Source: Pelagerythrobacter marensis (GTDB lineage: Bacteria > Pseudomonadota > Alphaproteobacteria > Sphingomonadales > Sphingomonadaceae). From it: a stretch of DNA of 64,000 nt. The position numbers and the translations under genes were made by a program. Below the pieces are notes generated by a model. That model did not search any database. It was given only the letters and a program-made list of their open reading frames with translations, and was not told where the DNA came from. This document shows, piece by piece, positions 35,506 to 44,781 of this stretch (positions are counted from its first letter, which is position 1; each line of letters opens with the position of its first letter). The stretch lies in assembly GCF_036700095.1 (NCBI RefSeq), contig NZ_CP144918.1, forward strand, positions 2,419,001-2,483,000. The letters are read 5' to 3'.

Positions 35506-35700
35506 CGCGGCACTCCGTTCATCGCGGCCGGGGAAAAGATGGACCGCATGTCGCACAGTCCGGGAGCGAAAAAGTTTGGCCGCCGGGAGCGGCCTGAAAA
35601 CGGGGTGGGGAGGGGGTGCGAGCGGTCCATCACCGGGATGCTAGCGTCCCCGGGGGCCTGTAGGAAAGAAGCGATTGGGGGAGCTGAATCTGCCAATCCC
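35506..35700. other. Intergenic region before the repeat
   Basis: About 195 bases upstream of the minus-strand amidohydrolase gene. I see no gene in it; it should contain that gene's promoter. It leads into the palindromic repeat at 35701, so the whole gap between genes runs 334 bases. Confidence 0.4.
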
Positions 35701-35790
35701 GTCATGCTGAACTTGTTTCAGCATCCATCGCGCCGCCTCGTGCGGGCGGTAGTGGAGGCGAAATGGACCCTGAAACGAGTTCAGGGTGAC
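35701..35790. repeat. Palindromic intergenic repeat, sphingomonad type
   Basis: The outer halves are inverted copies: GTCATGCTGAACTTGTTTCA at 35701 and, read on the other strand, GTCACCCTGAACTCGTTTCA ending at 35790. Inside each half, TGCTGAAC/GTTTCAGCA and CCCTGAAC/GTTTCAGGG are smaller palindromes. I recall such elements as common in sphingomonad chromosomes; no other copy of this one is seen here. Confidence 0.75.
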
Positions 35791-35839
35791 AGTGAAGCAG
35801 GGAAAGGCACATCGACGCACTCCCCCTGCCGGCAGGTCA

Positions 35840-37528
35840 TCAGCTCTCCGCGCGCTCCACCGCGCCGTTGGCCGCGCTCAGCACGGCGCGGACGCTGGCC
35901 GTCGCCACGTCCTCGTCGATCCCGCAGCCCCAGACACGCTCGCCGGAGGGCAGGGCGCATTCGAGATAGGCTGCGGCGCGCGCGTGCGAGCCGGTGGAGA
36001 GCGCGTGTTCGGTGTAATCGCACACCTCCAGCTCGACGCCGAAGCTTTCCCTCAGCGTCGCGACGACCGACGAGATCAGGCCGTTGCCGCGCCCCGAAAC
36101 GCTCTGCACCTGGCCGTCGACCTCGATCGTGCCGGCAAAGACGCGGGTGCCGTCTGCCGCGCGGCTCTCCTCGTAATCGACGAGCTGGAAGTGCTTGGGC
36201 CGGACCTGCACGTGATAGGTGCGCTTGAACACCTCCCAGATGTCCCCCGCGTTCAGCTCGCGGCCCATTTCGTCGGCCATGCGCTGGACCTGGCGGGAGA
36301 AATCGGCCTGCATCTTCTTGGGCAGTTTCAGCCCCTGGTCCTGCTCCAGCACCCAGGCGAAGCCGCCCTTGCCGCTCTGCGAATTGACGCGGATCACCGC
36401 CTCGTAATTGCGGCCGAGGTCGGCCGGGTCGATCGGCAGGTAGGGGACGCGCCAGCGTTCGTCGTTCTGCCGCTCGTGCGCCTCGAAACCCTTCTTGATC
36501 GCATCCTGATGGCTGCCGGAAAAGGCCGTGAAGACCAGTTCGCCGCCATAGGGATGGCGCTGGTGCACCGGGATCTGGTTGCAGTATTCGACCGTCTCGA
36601 TGACCCGGTCGATGTCCGAAAAGTCCAGCCCCGGATCGACCCCCTGGGTATAGAGGTTCAGCGCCACGGTCACGAGGCAGCAGTTGCCCGTTCGCTCGCC
36701 GTTGCCGAACAAGCAGCCTTCGACCCGGTCCGCGCCGGCCATCAGGCCCAGTTCCGCCGCGGCGACTCCGGTCCCGCGGTCGTTGTGGGTGTGCAGGCTG
36801 ATCACCGCGCTTTCGCGGTTCGGCAGGTTGCGGCAGAAATATTCGATCTGGTCGGCGTAGATATTGGGCGTCGCCGCCTCTACCGTCGCCGGCAGGTTCA
36901 GGATGATCGGCCGTTCCGGCGTGGGGGCGAGCACGCCCATCACTGCCTCGCAAACCTCGATCGAAAAATCGAGCTCCGCGGTGGAGAAGGTTTCGGGCGA
37001 ATACTGGAAATGCCAGTCGGTCGCCGGGCGGCTGCCCGCCTCGTCGCGCATGATCTTCGCCCCGGCGACGGCGATCTCGCGCACTTCTTCCCGGCTCATG
37101 CGGAACACGATGTCGCGCCACGCCGGGCTGACCGCGTTGTAGAGATGGACGATTGCCGCGCGTGCGCCGTCGAGACTGGCGAAGCTCGTGCGGATCAGAT
37201 CCTCGCGGCTCTGCGTCAGGACCTGGATGGTCACATCCTCGGGGATGCGGCCGGAATGGACGAGCGAGCGGATAAAGTCGAATTCGGTCGCCCCTGCGCT
37301 GGGGAAGCCGACCTCGATCTCCTTCACGCCGATTTCGACCAGCAGGTCGAAGAACCGGTTTTTCTTCACCGCGTCCATCGGATCGACGATGGCCTGGTTG
37401 CCGTCGCGCAAATCGGTGGAAAGCCAGCGCGGCGGGGCGGTGATCGTGCGGTTCGGCCACTGCCGGTCGGGCAGGGGCACCTGGGGGAAAGCGGTGTATT
37501 TGCGCGAAGGTTCGCGGAGCATGGGCAT
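35840..37528 (-). CDS. leuA: 2-isopropylmalate synthase (long type)
   Basis: First committed step of leucine synthesis: joins acetyl-CoA and 2-oxoisovalerate. The 562-residue protein is the long LeuA type 2 form with catalytic STDLRDGNQAIVDP, SLHTHNDRGTGVAAAELGL and a C-terminal regulatory domain (LRESFGVELEVCDYTEHAL). ATG 37528 is preceded by GAGAATCACC; a longer frame adds nothing. Upstream is a 16-residue Leu-rich leader and a hairpin, an attenuator. Leucine feedback would act on the C-terminal domain. Confidence 0.95.
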   Translation of the reverse strand: MPMLREPSRKYTAFPQVPLPDRQWPNRTITAPPRWLSTDLRDGNQAIVDPMDAVKKNRFFDLLVEIGVKEIEVGFPSAGATEFDFIRSLVHSGRIPEDVTIQVLTQSREDLIRTSFASLDGARAAIVHLYNAVSPAWRDIVFRMSREEVREIAVAGAKIMRDEAGSRPATDWHFQYSPETFSTAELDFSIEVCEAVMGVLAPTPERPIILNLPATVEAATPNIYADQIEYFCRNLPNRESAVISLHTHNDRGTGVAAAELGLMAGADRVEGCLFGNGERTGNCCLVTVALNLYTQGVDPGLDFSDIDRVIETVEYCNQIPVHQRHPYGGELVFTAFSGSHQDAIKKGFEAHERQNDERWRVPYLPIDPADLGRNYEAVIRVNSQSGKGGFAWVLEQDQGLKLPKKMQADFSRQVQRMADEMGRELNAGDIWEVFKRTYHVQVRPKHFQLVDYEESRAADGTRVFAGTIEVDGQVQSVSGRGNGLISSVVATLRESFGVELEVCDYTEHALSTGSHARAAAYLECALPSGERVWGCGIDEDVATASVRAVLSAANGAVERAES

Positions 37529-37573
37529 AGGGTGATTCTCGTAACGGATCGGTCTGCTTCGGATGGGCGGTCG

Positions 37574-37604
37574 GTCCCTTGGGCGCGGCGCGCGCCCAGG
37601 GGAC
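37574..37604 (-). terminator. Attenuator-type hairpin before leuA
   Basis: On the minus strand GTCCCCTGGGCGC pairs with GCGCCCAAGGGAC (13 bp, one G-U) around a 5-base loop. No U-run follows. The 3' arm can also pair, over 10 bases, with CCCTTGGGCG at the end of the leader peptide gene, which would stop the hairpin from forming. Confidence 0.65.
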
Positions 37605-37614
37605 ACGCGTCAAT

Positions 37615-37665
37615 TCACGCCCAAGGGCGAATAAGTCGAAGCAGGATTAGTCCGTTGCGTGCCAT
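37615..37665 (-). CDS. leuA leader peptide
   Basis: Sixteen-residue open frame MARNGLILLRLIRPWA on the minus strand, about 90 bases before leuA. Four of its residues are Leu (codons CTA, CTG, CTT, CTT; CTA and CTT are rare in this GC-rich window) and two are Ile. Stalling at these codons when leucine is short would leave the 3' part of the leader free to pair with the 3' arm of the hairpin at 37574-37604, letting transcription continue. The role is inferred from layout, but the match to classic leucine attenuation is good. Confidence 0.75.
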   Translation of the reverse strand: MARNGLILLRLIRPWA

Positions 37666-37715
37666 GCGCCCGGCAATGGGCGAAAATTGCCCGAAAGGCA
37701 AGGCGCACTCTCGCA

Positions 37716-38381
37716 TCACTGCGTGTCGCGTTTCTCGAAGGCCACGCTGAATTCCAGTTCGACGTCGTCGCCGACCATCGGAACGCCGAAGCCGAGGCCG
37801 AAATCCGAACGCCGGATCGTGGTGCGCCCCTCGAACCCCACGGTTTCGTATTCGGTTTGCGGCGCGGTGCCGGCGCCGGTGAAGCGCGTTTCCAGCGTAA
37901 CCGGCTTCGTCACGCCGTTGAGCGTCAGATCGCCGGTAACTTCCGCCGTCATGCCGCCCGGGCTGACCTTCACGGCGGTCGAGGCGAAGCGTGCGGGCGC
38001 CGGCTCCGGGCCGAAGAAATCGGGATCGCCCCCGTCCTTGCCCGGCCGCAGCAGGTGTTCGCGCAGGCCCGCACTGGGCACGGTCACGCTGGCAACGGGG
38101 ATCGTCACTTCGACCGTTGCCTGGCCGGGATCCGCGGGATCGAGTTCCAGCGTGCCCTCGACATCGCCGAATATACCGAAATAGTCGTTGAAGCCCAGGT
38201 GATCGATCCGCCACCCGACCATGCTGTGCGCGGCGTCGGCCTGATAGGTTCCGCCGGTGATCCGCGTGGGATCGACCCGGCCCGGGGCTTCGCTGGGCAT
38301 CCCCTGGGCGATTAGCGTGGTTGTGGCCGCCAGCCCGAGCGTGGCGGCGCCGATGGTAGCAATCACGGTTTTCTTGCGCAT
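37716..38381 (-). CDS. YceI-family periplasmic protein
   Basis: Secreted lipocalin-like protein that may bind isoprenoid lipids. It has 221 residues with a signal peptide (KTVIATIGAATLGLAATTTLIAQ), then the YceI beta-barrel: GTYQADAAHSMVGWRIDHLGFNDYFG, DLTLNGVTKPVTLETRF and RSDFGLGFGVPMVGDDVELEF. The gene lies between ilvC and the leuA leader on the same strand; nothing in it links to amino-acid synthesis. Confidence 0.88.
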   Translation of the reverse strand: MRKKTVIATIGAATLGLAATTTLIAQGMPSEAPGRVDPTRITGGTYQADAAHSMVGWRIDHLGFNDYFGIFGDVEGTLELDPADPGQATVEVTIPVASVTVPSAGLREHLLRPGKDGGDPDFFGPEPAPARFASTAVKVSPGGMTAEVTGDLTLNGVTKPVTLETRFTGAGTAPQTEYETVGFEGRTTIRRSDFGLGFGVPMVGDDVELEFSVAFEKRDTQ

Positions 38382-38418
38382 TTCCGGTCCCCTTGGTTCT
38401 CGGGCGGGAAGTCTGCCT

Positions 38419-39530
<1,112 letters not shown>

Positions 39531-39552
39531 AAGAGGTTTTTCTAGGGTCGGC

Positions 39553-40068
39553 TCAAGCCCCCTGCGCCCCGCGCATCATCCCCACGATCCCGGTGCGGCC
39601 GACCTCGACCAGCCCCAGCTCGCGCATCAGGCCGACGAAGCTGTCGACTTTCTCCGGCGGGCCGGTGATCTCGAAGATGAAGCTGCCGGTGGTCGTGTCC
39701 ACCGGGCGGGCGCGGAAAATGTCGGCCAGGCGCAGCGCCTCGACCCGCTTTTCCCCGGTGCCCGCGACCTTGACCAGCGCCAGCTCGCGTTCGACGTGCG
39801 GGCCTTCCTCGGTCAGGTCGACGACCTTGTGCACCGGAACCAGCCGGTCGAGCTGGGCGTGGATCTGGTCGATCACCGCGGGCGGGCCGTTGGTAACGAT
39901 GGTGATGCGGCTGACCGCATGGTTTTCCGTGATGTCGGCCACGGTCAGGCTGTCGATGTTATAACCGCGCGCGGTGAACAGCCCGGCGATTTTCGCCAGA
40001 ATTCCGGCTTCGTTGTCGACCGTTATCGCCAGCACGTGGCGCTGCGATTCTTCCTGCTTGATTTGCAT
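39553..40068 (-). CDS. ilvN: Acetolactate synthase small (regulatory) subunit
   Basis: Feedback-sensing subunit of acetolactate synthase; it binds valine through its ACT domain. The 171-residue protein has the ACT fold LAITVDNEAGILAKIAGLFTARGYNIDSLTV, and C-terminal GSFIFEITGPPEKVDSFVGLM. ATG 40068 gives the usual MQIKQEESQRHVLAITV. It ends the ilvB-ilvN pair; ilvC follows after the repeat pair. Confidence 0.95.
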   Translation of the reverse strand: MQIKQEESQRHVLAITVDNEAGILAKIAGLFTARGYNIDSLTVADITENHAVSRITIVTNGPPAVIDQIHAQLDRLVPVHKVVDLTEEGPHVERELALVKVAGTGEKRVEALRLADIFRARPVDTTTGSFIFEITGPPEKVDSFVGLMRELGLVEVGRTGIVGMMRGAQGA

Positions 40069-40081
40069 CGGTGCGGCGCCC

Positions 40082-41830
40082 CTAGACCAGTGCCTTGGCT
40101 TCATCGTTCATCGTCCCGCTGACCATATCGCCGTAAAGCAGCATCTCGGTATGCGCTGCGCCGCTGGGGATCATCGGGAAGCAGTTTGCTTCCTTCGACA
40201 CCAGGCAATCGACCATGACCGGCCCGTCGTGCGTAATCATTTCCGCGATGCCGGCGTCCAGCCCCGCCTCGTCCTCGATCCGGATGCCCTTCCACCCGTA
40301 CGCTTCGGCGAGCTTCACGAAATCGGGCAGGCTGTCGGAGTACGAATTGGAATAGCGGCTTTCGTAAGTCAGTTCCTGCCACTGGCGGACCATGCCCATA
40401 TATTCGTTGTTGAGGATGAACACCTTGACCGGCAGGCGATACTGGCTGGCCGTGCCCAGTTCCTGGATATTCATCTGGATCGATGCCTCGCCCGCGATAT
40501 CGATCACCAGCGCTTCGGGATTGCCCAGCTGCGCACCGATGGCCGCAGGCAGGCCATAGCCCATCGTGCCCAGCCCGCCGCTGGTCAGCCAGCGGTTGGG
40601 GCCGGTGAAGCCGAAATATTGCGCCGCCCACATCTGGTGCTGGCCGACTTCGGTCGAGACGATCGGGCTCCGCTTGCGGGTGAGGGCGAAAAGCCGCTCG
40701 ATCGCCTTTTGCGGCATGATCGCTGCGGGGTTGGGCGGGTAGGCGAGCGATTCGCACGCGCGCCAGCCGGCCACGCGCGCTTTCCATTCGCCGAGGTCGG
40801 CCGCCTTGCGGTTGCCCCAGACCCCGACGAGCTGTTCCAGCACGCTCGCACAATCGCCCAGGATTGCCAGGTCCACCGGCACTGTCTTGTTGATGGAGCT
40901 GCGATCGATGTCGATGTGAATCTTCTTCGAATCAGGCGAGAAAGCGTCGAGCCGCCCGGTCACGCGATCGTCGAACCGGGCCCCGATGCAAACCATCAGG
41001 TCGCACCGGTTCATGGCCATGTTCGCCTCGTACGTGCCGTGCATCCCGACCATGCCCAGCCAGTCCGGGTGGTCGTGAGGAAAGGCGCCAAGCCCCATCA
41101 GCGTGCTGGTGACCGGTGCACCGGTGAGATCCTGCAGCCGACGCAGCAGTTCGCTTGCCCGCGGGCCCGAGTTGATGACGCCGCCGCCGGTGTAGAACAG
41201 CGGCCGCTCGGCCTGCGCCAGCATCTCCACTGCCTGGGCCACGGCCGCTTCGTCCCCACGGGTTTGCGGCGCATACCGGGTGGAGGGGAGGGCGATATCA
41301 TCCTGCCCCGACCAGGTCGCGAGCGCGATCTGCACGTCCTTGGGAATATCGACCACGACCGGGCCCGGCCGCCCGGTGGTGGCGATGCGGAACGCTTCCT
41401 CGATCGTGGCGCGCAGCTCCACCGGGTCCTTCACCAGGTAATTGTGCTTCGTGCAGTGGCGCGTGATGCCAACGGTGTCGGCTTCCTGGAACGCGTCGGT
41501 CCCGATCAGCGTGGTCGGGACCTGGCCGGTGATGACGACCATCGGGATCGAATCCATGAAGGCGTCGGCAATGCCGGTCACGGCATTGGTCGCCCCCGGG
41601 CCGGAGGTAACGAGGACGACGCCGGGCTTGCCGGTCGAGCGGGCATAGCCTTCCGCCGCGTGGGCCGCGCCGGCTTCGTGCCGCACGAGGATGTGGCGAA
41701 TACGCTCGTCGGAAAAGAGTTCGTCGTAGATCGGCAGCACCGCCCCGCCGGGGTAGCCGAATACGAACTCGACCCCCTGCTTGACCAGGCATTCGATCAG
41801 GATGGACGCGCCGCTGCGCTCCTCCGCCAT
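40082..41830 (-). CDS. ilvB: Acetolactate synthase large subunit
   Basis: Thiamine-diphosphate enzyme that condenses two pyruvates, or pyruvate and 2-oxobutyrate. The 582-residue protein has the N-terminal [20 protein letters not shown], the catalytic-glutamate [21 protein letters not shown], and ThDP-binding GDIAGE-type segment [23 protein letters not shown] 41830 is preceded by GGAAGGG; the frame is open further but holds only the promoter and hairpin. It overlaps nothing and is followed 13 bases on by ilvN. Confidence 0.96.
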   Translation of the reverse strand: MAEERSGASILIECLVKQGVEFVFGYPGGAVLPIYDELFSDERIRHILVRHEAGAAHAAEGYARSTGKPGVVLVTSGPGATNAVTGIADAFMDSIPMVVITGQVPTTLIGTDAFQEADTVGITRHCTKHNYLVKDPVELRATIEEAFRIATTGRPGPVVVDIPKDVQIALATWSGQDDIALPSTRYAPQTRGDEAAVAQAVEMLAQAERPLFYTGGGVINSGPRASELLRRLQDLTGAPVTSTLMGLGAFPHDHPDWLGMVGMHGTYEANMAMNRCDLMVCIGARFDDRVTGRLDAFSPDSKKIHIDIDRSSINKTVPVDLAILGDCASVLEQLVGVWGNRKAADLGEWKARVAGWRACESLAYPPNPAAIMPQKAIERLFALTRKRSPIVSTEVGQHQMWAAQYFGFTGPNRWLTSGGLGTMGYGLPAAIGAQLGNPEALVIDIAGEASIQMNIQELGTASQYRLPVKVFILNNEYMGMVRQWQELTYESRYSNSYSDSLPDFVKLAEAYGWKGIRIEDEAGLDAGIAEMITHDGPVMVDCLVSKEANCFPMIPSGAAHTEMLLYGDMVSGTMNDEAKALV

Positions 41831-41867
41831 TGTTCGACCCTTCCGTCTTCGTTTCATCGACTGCCGG

Positions 41868-41904
41868 AAAAAGATCGACCCGGCGCGAGGGGGAGCGCGC
41901 CGGG
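41868..41904 (-). terminator. Hairpin between miaA and ilvB
   Basis: On the minus strand CCCGGCGCG (41904-41896) pairs with CGCGCCGGG (41887-41879) around 8 bases; six bases later comes a run of five T. It lies after the miaA stop and before ilvB. It could end miaA or act on ilvBN transcription; there is no leader peptide, so an attenuator is less likely. Confidence 0.5.
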
Positions 41905-41950
41905 CCAGGTTCCTTCCGTTGCCCGATCGACTATGCGACAGAATATGATA

Positions 41951-41956
41951 TGTCAA
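41951..41956 (-). promoter_or_regulatory. Candidate -35 element before ilvB
   Basis: TTGACA on the minus strand in an AT-rich patch, with CATAGT 15 bases downstream as a poor -10. It lies just past the miaA stop and would drive the ilvBN transcript. Evidence is weak. Confidence 0.3.
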
Positions 41957-41959
41957 GGC

Positions 41960-42919
41960 TTAATCAGGTAATAATGATGCAAATATCTGATCTATGGAAT
42001 CCAAATATGATTCTATGCGATGCCAATCTTGCGGTGGTTGATGGCGAAACCAGGTATACTGCCGCTTGGCATATTGCCGCGTCGCCTGTTGACCGGCGGC
42101 GATCGCCTGTTCGCGTGTGAGCTTCCCCGCAAGCCAGGCGGCAATCTCGCGCACCCCGATCGCGCGCATCACGGGCAGGTCGGGATCGAGCTTGCGGGCC
42201 AGGAGTGCCTCCACCTCGGCAACCGCTCCGCCATCGAGCATTGCCGAAAACCGCCGATCGCACCGGTCGTAGAGCCATTGGCGATCGGGCAGGAGGACCG
42301 CCGGATGGAGCGTCACATCGCCGCCGATCCCCCCCTGCCGATTCGCCTGCCAGTGGGCCAGCGGTTTGCCGGTCGAGAGTACGACTTCGAGTGCGCGGGC
42401 GACGCGCGTCGTGTCGGTGGGGGAGAGCTGCGCCGCGCGTTGGGGGTCGAGCTTGCGCAGTTCCTCATGCGCTTCGCCGACCGGCTTTGCCCGAACCGCC
42501 GTGCGGACATCGGGGTCGATCGGTGGCACCGGTGCGATTCCGTCGATCAAGGTGCGCAGGTACAGGCCCGTTCCGCCCACCAGGATCGGAACGCCGCCGC
42601 GCGCGTGGGTCGCCGCGATCTCGCGCCGCGCAGCAGCGGCCCAGTCTGCCGCCGAGCACGGCTGCGCTCCGTCCCAGGTGCCGAACAGGCGATGCGCCAC
42701 GCCGCCGGTTTCCTCTGGCGAGGGGCGCGCGCTGAGCACGCGCAAGTCGCGATAGACCTGCGCGCTGTCGGCGTTGATCACGCAGGCCTCGCGCCCGCTC
42801 GCGATCAGGGCTTGCGCCAGACGCACGGCCAGATCGCTCTTGCCGCTGGCGGTAGGCCCTGCAATGAGCGCGACCGGCGGCCGCCCGTCGCCGGCAAGCG
42901 GAGGAATCTCGGTGCTCAT
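41960..42919 (-). CDS. miaA: tRNA dimethylallyltransferase
   Basis: Adds the dimethylallyl group to adenine-37 of tRNAs reading codons that start with U. The 319-residue protein has the P-loop [56 protein letters not shown] and the C-terminal [13 protein letters not shown] 42919 is chosen from the family start. The last 40 codons are more AT-rich than the rest. The 5' end overlaps serB by eight bases on the other strand. Confidence 0.95.
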   Translation of the reverse strand: MSTEIPPLAGDGRPPVALIAGPTASGKSDLAVRLAQALIASGREACVINADSAQVYRDLRVLSARPSPEETGGVAHRLFGTWDGAQPCSAADWAAAARREIAATHARGGVPILVGGTGLYLRTLIDGIAPVPPIDPDVRTAVRAKPVGEAHEELRKLDPQRAAQLSPTDTTRVARALEVVLSTGKPLAHWQANRQGGIGGDVTLHPAVLLPDRQWLYDRCDRRFSAMLDGGAVAEVEALLARKLDPDLPVMRAIGVREIAAWLAGKLTREQAIAAGQQATRQYAKRQYTWFRHQPPQDWHRIESYLDSIDQIFASLLPD

Positions 42920-43796
42920 CGCCCGGCTGATAGCAGACCCGGCCAAGCTGGAAACACGCCTCGACCGCGCGACCGTCGCGCTGGAGGGGGAGGGCATGCG
43001 CGTTGCGCTTGCTCAGATGCTCGATTTCTGCGGCGATGTTCTCCAGCTCAGCCTGCCCGAGGGCGACGCCGCCACCCTGCGCGCCGTGCTCGACGAGCAC
43101 TTTTCGCCCGCCGACCTGCTGGTTTCGGAACGGGATATTGCCGTGCCCGACCTGTTCGTATCCGACATGGATTCGACCATGATCGGGCAGGAGTGCATCG
43201 ACGAACTGGCCGATTTCGCCGGTTTCAAGGAGCGTGTCGCGCAGATTACCGAGCGGGCGATGCAGGGCGAACTCGATTTCGCCAGTGCGCTGGCCGAACG
43301 GGTCGCTCTCCTCGCCGGTCTGAGCGAGGAAACGGTCGAGACCTGCCTTGCCGAACGTATCCGGCCGATGGACGGAGCGCGAACGCTGGTCGCCACGTTG
43401 AAAGCGCGCGGCTGCCGGACCGTGCTGGTCACCGGGGGGTTCCATCACTTTGCCGATCCGGTGGCGGAGCAACTCGGCTTCGACCGCGTCGTCGGCAACC
43501 GCCTGGCCGTCGCGGACGGAAAGCTCACCGGTGCCCTGACCGGTACCGTTACCGACAGTTCGGTGAAGGAGCGCGTCCTGCGGGAGGAGGCCGACCGCCT
43601 CGGCCCCGATACGACCAGCCTCGCGACCGGCGACGGGGCGAACGACATTCCCATGCTTCGGGCGGCGACCTGGGGTATCGCCTTCCGCGCCAAGCCCAAG
43701 GCGCGCGCCGCAGCCACAGGATGGATCGACCGCGGCGACCTGACCGCTCTGCTCGACCTGTTCGGCATCCCGCGCGACGAATGGACAAGCCGATAG
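42912..43796 (+). CDS. serB: Phosphoserine phosphatase
   Basis: Last step of serine synthesis: removes phosphate from phosphoserine. The 294-residue protein has an N-terminal ACT-like part and a HAD domain with the motif [17 protein letters not shown] (Asp85), [19 protein letters not shown], and [24 protein letters not shown] 42912 is supported by GGAGG at 42900-42904, which lies inside the miaA coding sequence on the opposite strand. The start of miaA (42919-42917) and serB (42912-42914) overlap, so each gene's promoter sits inside the other. Confidence 0.94.
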   Translation: MLIARLIADPAKLETRLDRATVALEGEGMRVALAQMLDFCGDVLQLSLPEGDAATLRAVLDEHFSPADLLVSERDIAVPDLFVSDMDSTMIGQECIDELADFAGFKERVAQITERAMQGELDFASALAERVALLAGLSEETVETCLAERIRPMDGARTLVATLKARGCRTVLVTGGFHHFADPVAEQLGFDRVVGNRLAVADGKLTGALTGTVTDSSVKERVLREEADRLGPDTTSLATGDGANDIPMLRAATWGIAFRAKPKARAAATGWIDRGDLTALLDLFGIPRDEWTSR

Positions 43797-43873
43797 GCCG
43801 CGCCAGCCCAGCCTTCCTCCGCGATCGGCGAAAAGCGCCAACTGCCTTTCAATTGGCAACCTGCCTGCTATAT

Positions 43874-43887
43874 TGACATTCATGTCA
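43874..43887. promoter_or_regulatory. Palindrome before the coq4-like gene
   Basis: TGACATTCATGTCA is a 14-bp perfect inverted repeat in the short region before the gene at 43905, and overlaps TTGACA. The shape fits a TetR/MarR-type operator. The binding protein is unknown. Confidence 0.5.
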
Positions 43888-43904
43888 GTACAGGATGCGA
43901 TGCA

Positions 43905-44750
43905 ATGACCCGACCGCAACCCCTTTCCTGCCCCGATGCGAGCGCCGAGCGCGCTGCCGACGGCACGCCGTTCCGCAATCCCGCGCGGCCGCAGCCGAGG
44001 CGCAATGTGCGCAAGGCGCTCCATCACTTTCGCGAGCTGGTGAAGGACAAGGAAGACACCGAGCAGGTGTTCCACATCTACGAGGCGCTGCCATCGAAAA
44101 CGTTCATCCCGCGCGCACGCGCGTTGACGCTGAGTGCGGAAGGCGAGGCGCTGCGTGCCAGCGAACCGTTCCTTCCCCCGATCCTCGACGATCACGAGGC
44201 GCTGCTGAAACTGCCGAAGGGCAGCGTCGCCCACGCCTATGTCGATTTCATGCGCAAAGAAGGGCTGAGCGCGGCGGGTCTGGTGGCCGAGTCGGAAAAG
44301 ATGGGGCGACCGAAATACGGCGACTTGATCGAATGGTTCGCCTTTCGCCAGCGCGACACCCACGATCTGATGCACGTGCTGACCGGATATGGTCGCGATG
44401 CCTTGGGGGAGCAATGCGTGCTGCTGTTCACCCACGGGCAAAGCCCGAGCCACGGGCACCTTCTGCTCGGCTATGCCGGCGCGTTCAATATTCGCAAGCA
44501 AGTGTCCAGCGCCGCGCCGGTCTTTCGCGCCGTGCGCGAAGCGCACCGGATCGGCAAGGCGTGTCCGCCGATCGTGGCCATGTCCATCCGCGAACTTCTG
44601 GCAACGGATCTGGCCGAGGCGCGGCGCAGGCTGCGGATCACCGAACCGACATGGTATCGCCGCTGTCACGAAGTCTGGCGCAGCGAGGGAATCGACCCCT
44701 ACGACCTTCTCGCCAGCAGGCGAACGGATGGGGAGCCGGCGACCGCCTGA
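43905..44750 (+). CDS. Ubiquinone biosynthesis protein Coq4-like
   Basis: Predicted ubiquinone synthesis or assembly factor. The 281-residue protein has the Coq4 metal motif HDLMHVLTGYGRDALGE (His153, Asp154, His157, Glu169), set in an all-helical protein. It has no other coq genes beside it. A 14-bp palindrome lies just upstream. Bacterial Coq4 homologues have an uncertain role, and recent work on yeast ties Coq4 to decarboxylation and hydroxylation of the ring; the bacterial function is not shown. Confidence 0.85.
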   Translation: MTRPQPLSCPDASAERAADGTPFRNPARPQPRRNVRKALHHFRELVKDKEDTEQVFHIYEALPSKTFIPRARALTLSAEGEALRASEPFLPPILDDHEALLKLPKGSVAHAYVDFMRKEGLSAAGLVAESEKMGRPKYGDLIEWFAFRQRDTHDLMHVLTGYGRDALGEQCVLLFTHGQSPSHGHLLLGYAGAFNIRKQVSSAAPVFRAVREAHRIGKACPPIVAMSIRELLATDLAEARRRLRITEPTWYRRCHEVWRSEGIDPYDLLASRRTDGEPATA

Positions 44751-44781
44751 CGCGGTCGTCAACCTCGCGCAGCGGCGAAGA

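Noticed and set aside
41868-41904. ilvB attenuator
   Set aside because: There is a hairpin with a nearby T-run, but no leader peptide rich in Ile, Val or Leu between the likely promoter and the hairpin. It is as likely to be the miaA terminator.
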